Shown here piece by piece: positions 61,233-64,000 of a DNA stretch of 64,000 bases. Source of the stretch: Roseibium sediminicola (lineage in GTDB: Bacteria; Pseudomonadota; Alphaproteobacteria; Rhizobiales; Stappiaceae); contig NZ_JALNMJ010000002.1 of the NCBI RefSeq assembly GCF_023156505.1, positions 454,392-518,391 of the forward strand, read 5' to 3'. A program made the position numbers and the translations under genes. Numbering within the stretch: position 1 is the first letter of the stretch; every line of letters starts with the position of its first letter. The notes below the pieces were generated by a model. The model was given only the letters and a program-made list of their open reading frames with translations, had not been told where the DNA came from and did no database searches.

Positions 61233-62747
61233 ATGGATCCTGACACTCCGATACTCGCGCAGAACGGAGCCGCCGCCGAGGCGGTGATCCGCGACGCCGT
61301 CACGGATGCCGGGATCCTCGACGCAATGGCCAACAATCTCGGCCTCGTCGCGGCCTTTGTCGCAGTCATGTATCTCACCGCCGGCATTTGCGCCGTGCGC
61401 GAAGTGATGAATTCCAGGACCTCCCAGGGATCGGTTGCCTGGCTCCTGTCCCTGTTCTTCATGCCCTATGTGACCGTGCCGCTCTACTTCGTGTTCGGTT
61501 GGCGGTCCTTTACCGACTATGCCCGGATCCAGGCCACCCTTGGCCGGGCGGAACGGGCCCGGCGCGCCGACGAACTCGGGCTCACCGACCATGACGAAAC
61601 CCGTGACTGGCCGGTCCTGTCCCGGGTCGCGGGGGTTCCCTTTCTGGCCGGCAACAAGGTGGAGCTGCTCATCGACGGCGACGCCACCTTCAGTGCCATC
61701 AAGCAGGCCATCGCCCGGGCGCAGCATGTCATTTTCTTTCAGTTCTTCGCCATCCATGACGACGCCCTTGGCAGAGAGATGGCCGACGCGCTGATCGTGC
61801 GGGCCAAGGAAGGCCTTGATGTCTATCTGCTTTATGACGATGTCGGCAGCCATTCCCTCTCCGGCGACTTCATCAGGCGTTTGAAAGATGCCGGCGTCCG
61901 GGTCTGCGGGTTCAACGAAAACCACAAGTTTTTGCGACTGCTCGGACCGATGCGGCTCAATTACCGCAACCACCGCAAGCTTGTTGTTGTCGATTTCGCG
62001 CAAGCCTTTGTCGGTGGCCACAATGTCGCCGACCAATATGTTGGCCGCGATGCCTGGTTCGGTCATTGGCGGGACACACACGTACGCGTCGACGGTCCCG
62101 CCGCCGTCGCCTGTTCCCTGTCCTTTGTCGAAGACTGGCTCTGGGCGAGCGGTGAACAGATCAACGTGCCGCAGGTGGGTGAGATCCCGATGCCGGGCGA
62201 CGAGTCGGTGCTGGTGATGCCGACAGGTCCTGCCGACAAGCTCGAAGAGTGCGCCATCGCGTTTGTGGAAGCTGCGGCGCGCGCAAAGTCGCGTTTCTGG
62301 GTCACCACGCCCTATCTGGTGCCCTCGCTCGATGTACAGACGGCTCTTTGTGCGGCTGCCATGCGCGGGGTCGATGTAAGGGTTCTTCTGCCGGAGAAAC
62401 GGGATCACTGGACCGTCTGGCTTGCCAGCCACGCCTATGAGGACACGCTGGTGCAGCGCGGAGTGAAGGTCTATCGCTACACGGATGGATTTCTGCACCA
62501 GAAAGTCACCCTGATGGACGACGACCTGGTCTCCATCGGCACGGTGAATTTCGACAACAGATCGTTCCAGATCAATTTCGAGCTGACGTTGTGGTTCACC
62601 CATGAACGCATGATCGCCAACGTGGCGGCGATGCTTGCCAATGACTTCCAGAACGCCAAACTGACCTGGCCGGACGCCTTCCAGTCGCGCAGCTATGTCT
62701 TCCGGGTGCTCGCCCAGGGTGCACGTCTGCTGTCACCGATCTTGTGA
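61233..62747 (+). CDS. cls: Cardiolipin synthase (phospholipase D family)
   Basis: Inner-membrane enzyme that condenses phosphatidylglycerol into cardiolipin. It has 504 residues. Two N-terminal membrane segments (NNLGLVAAFVAVMYLTAGI and WLLSLFFMPYVTVPLYFVFG) precede two PLD domains. The HKD motifs are NHRKLVVVD with GGHNVADQY, and LHQKVTLMDDD with GTVNFDNRSF, both complete. It follows cysK by 27 bp and may share its transcript. Confidence 0.93.
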   Translation: MDPDTPILAQNGAAAEAVIRDAVTDAGILDAMANNLGLVAAFVAVMYLTAGICAVREVMNSRTSQGSVAWLLSLFFMPYVTVPLYFVFGWRSFTDYARIQATLGRAERARRADELGLTDHDETRDWPVLSRVAGVPFLAGNKVELLIDGDATFSAIKQAIARAQHVIFFQFFAIHDDALGREMADALIVRAKEGLDVYLLYDDVGSHSLSGDFIRRLKDAGVRVCGFNENHKFLRLLGPMRLNYRNHRKLVVVDFAQAFVGGHNVADQYVGRDAWFGHWRDTHVRVDGPAAVACSLSFVEDWLWASGEQINVPQVGEIPMPGDESVLVMPTGPADKLEECAIAFVEAAARAKSRFWVTTPYLVPSLDVQTALCAAAMRGVDVRVLLPEKRDHWTVWLASHAYEDTLVQRGVKVYRYTDGFLHQKVTLMDDDLVSIGTVNFDNRSFQINFELTLWFTHERMIANVAAMLANDFQNAKLTWPDAFQSRSYVFRVLAQGARLLSPIL

Positions 62748-62867
62748 TTATTTTGGTCGAAACGGCCAGAATTCCGCGCAGAACCAGCGCATTTGCATCG
62801 TCAACTTAATGCAATTTTAAGTCGAAATACACAGGTTCTCCGCAACTGTTTTTTACGGGGGCATTTA

Positions 62868-63380
62868 ATGAAACTCAAATTGAAATTGATATTCAGCTTC
62901 CTCTTCCTGCTTGTAATCGGACCTGCGCTTTTCTTCCTGGACGGGGCCATCATCAAGGATCTGCGTCTCAAGTTCGACACGCTGGCCCCCGCCTATATTG
63001 CGACTACGGACCGGGAGTGCCGCTCGAAACTGTTTTTGTTTCATCACTGCAGTTATGACTATGTCTATGAAAACGAGGACTTGGACCAATCCTACTTCTT
63101 CGTTTCCTTTGGCGCTCCGAAGACGCTCACGCTGCTCAAAAGCAACGGCACTGGGGAACTGACCTCGGATGTGGGCCAGGACTACCTTTGGAACCGGATC
63201 CTGATGATCCTGTTCATGCCAGCCTTGCTGGTTTGGATTTTGGTCAAGTACATGAGCACCAGACGCGCACAGACCGTACCGGAACGGCCCGCGCCGCGAC
63301 AACAACCGCAGACCCAGCCTCGGCAAAGTGCGCATGCTGGTCTCGGTCAGGGCCGCAAGGAATTCGGCAGACGCCGTTGA
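62868..63380 (+). CDS. Small membrane protein of unknown function
   Basis: A 170-residue protein from ATG 62868, with GGGGG upstream. A first membrane segment lies at about 7-27 (LIFSFLFLLVIGPALFFL) and a second at about 108-125 (ILMILFMPALLVWILV). Between them is a periplasmic domain of about 80 residues with two cysteines (RECRSKL and FHHCSYD). The C-terminal tail is rich in Gln, Pro and Arg and cytoplasmic. No family is recognised. Confidence 0.7.
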   Translation: MKLKLKLIFSFLFLLVIGPALFFLDGAIIKDLRLKFDTLAPAYIATTDRECRSKLFLFHHCSYDYVYENEDLDQSYFFVSFGAPKTLTLLKSNGTGELTSDVGQDYLWNRILMILFMPALLVWILVKYMSTRRAQTVPERPAPRQQPQTQPRQSAHAGLGQGRKEFGRRR

Positions 63381-63463
63381 AATTTGCCCGCGCGCAAACT
63401 GGTTTTAGCCGGCCGAATGAACTAGGGTGAAGGCTCCGTCAACGCTCATGAATTGCAGGCATC

Positions 63464-64000
63464 ATGTCCTTTCTTCCAGATAGCGCGACCCTTCTCGCCT
63501 TCACCGCGGCCGCCCTCGTCCTGACGATCACACCAGGCCCGGACATGACCCTGTTCATGAGCAAGACCCTGACACAGGGGCGTCTGGCAGGCCTTGCGGC
63601 GGTTCTGGGGGCAACCGCTGGGCTTGTCGTTCATACGGTCCTGGCGGCCGTCGGCGTCTCGGCGCTGCTGGCGGCTTCAGAACTTGCCTTTATTGTGCTG
63701 AAGTTTGTCGGCGCGGGTTATCTGATCTGGCTGGCCTATCAGGCAATCCGCAATGGCTCGAGTTTTTCACTTCAGGCGGTCAAGGCGCCCCGGCAGCCCT
63801 TCCATCGGGTCTGGCTGCAGGCGCTCGGCGTCAATATTCTCAATCCGAAGATTGTGCTCTTCTTCGTGACGTTCCTGCCGCAATTCGTCAGCGCAAGCGA
63901 TCCGAACGCTGTCGGCAAGCTGATGTTCCTTGGCTTCTATTTCGTGGTTCTCGGCATGCCCATCTGCGCCCTGATGGTCCTTGGCGCCAGCGCCTTCGCC
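63464..64000 (+). CDS. LysE family amino-acid/metabolite exporter, cut by window edge
   Basis: Inner-membrane exporter of the LysE/RhtB family. ATG 63464 opens 179 codons to the window end; the family has about 205 residues. The N-terminal LVLTITPGPDMTLFMSKTLTQGR (about 18-40) is the RhtB signature, followed by GAGYLIWLAYQAIR and the conserved NILNPKIVLFFVTFLPQF. Five membrane segments are visible. The substrate is not known. Confidence 0.92.
   Translation, partial: MSFLPDSATLLAFTAAALVLTITPGPDMTLFMSKTLTQGRLAGLAAVLGATAGLVVHTVLAAVGVSALLAASELAFIVLKFVGAGYLIWLAYQAIRNGSSFSLQAVKAPRQPFHRVWLQALGVNILNPKIVLFFVTFLPQFVSASDPNAVGKLMFLGFYFVVLGMPICALMVLGASAFA

Overview
The window is chromosomal DNA of an alphaproteobacterium, most like the Hyphomicrobiales family Stappiaceae (Roseibium/Labrenzia type). 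The reasons are high GC coding DNA, the oxygen-dependent (Pseudomonas denitrificans-type) cobalamin genes cobN/cobO/cobQ/cobW, a PopZ polar organizer in the order pcm-tolC-popZ-valS, an Irr-like iron box, and a ChrR-like cupin protein. The genus is inferred, not shown. No rRNA, integrase or CRISPR array was seen.

1-7.9 kb: a minus-strand iron-sulfur assembly operon, iscS-like, sufB, sufC, sufD, sufS, sufT, sufA, trailed by a tenA gene cut by the window edge. A sigma70-type promoter with an overlapping Irr-like box lies upstream. 7.9-20 kb: housekeeping and singleton genes: an alpha/beta hydrolase, a GNAT acetyltransferase, a DUF2155 protein, valS, a DUF1284 protein, popZ, tolC, pcm, tRNA-Cys, a ybdK-like ligase and an orphan periplasmic binding protein.

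20-31 kb: cobalamin synthesis. cobC and cobD are on the plus strand, separated by a 268 bp element with inverted termini. A five-gene minus-strand operon (cobU, cobW, cobN, cobO, cobQ) sits behind a cobalamin riboswitch. tRNA-Asn follows, with an AT-rich AlbA_2-domain gene directly downstream.

32.8-53.1 kb: a large amino-sugar catabolic region in four transcription groups. (A) A gntR regulator, a SIS-domain deaminase/isomerase and nagA. (B) A murQ-like etherase, a ROK kinase, cutC, a Gfo/Idh/MocA oxidoreductase and a complete sugar ABC importer. (C) An NTF2-fold protein, an MlrC-type M81 protein and a D-serine dehydratase-like PLP enzyme. (D) ridA, an rpiR regulator, an SDR, a cytoplasmic GH20 hexosaminidase and a second MlrC-type protein. 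Together these suggest import and intracellular dismantling of an N-acetylhexosamine-containing compound, possibly one carrying D-amino acids or lactyl groups such as peptidoglycan fragments.

54-64 kb: a secreted protein of unknown function; a lipid-modification operon (FAD oxidoreductase, DUF1365 protein, cyclopropane-fatty-acid-synthase-like methyltransferase); a convergent pair of a ChrR-like protein and an SDR; then cysteine synthase, a cardiolipin synthase, a small membrane protein and a LysE exporter cut by the right edge. The ChrR-like gene and the lipid operon each have an upstream TGATCC-N18-TAAC element, the layout reported for promoters of the singlet-oxygen sigma factor RpoE/ECF11. 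This ChrR has lost the zinc ligands of its anti-sigma domain.
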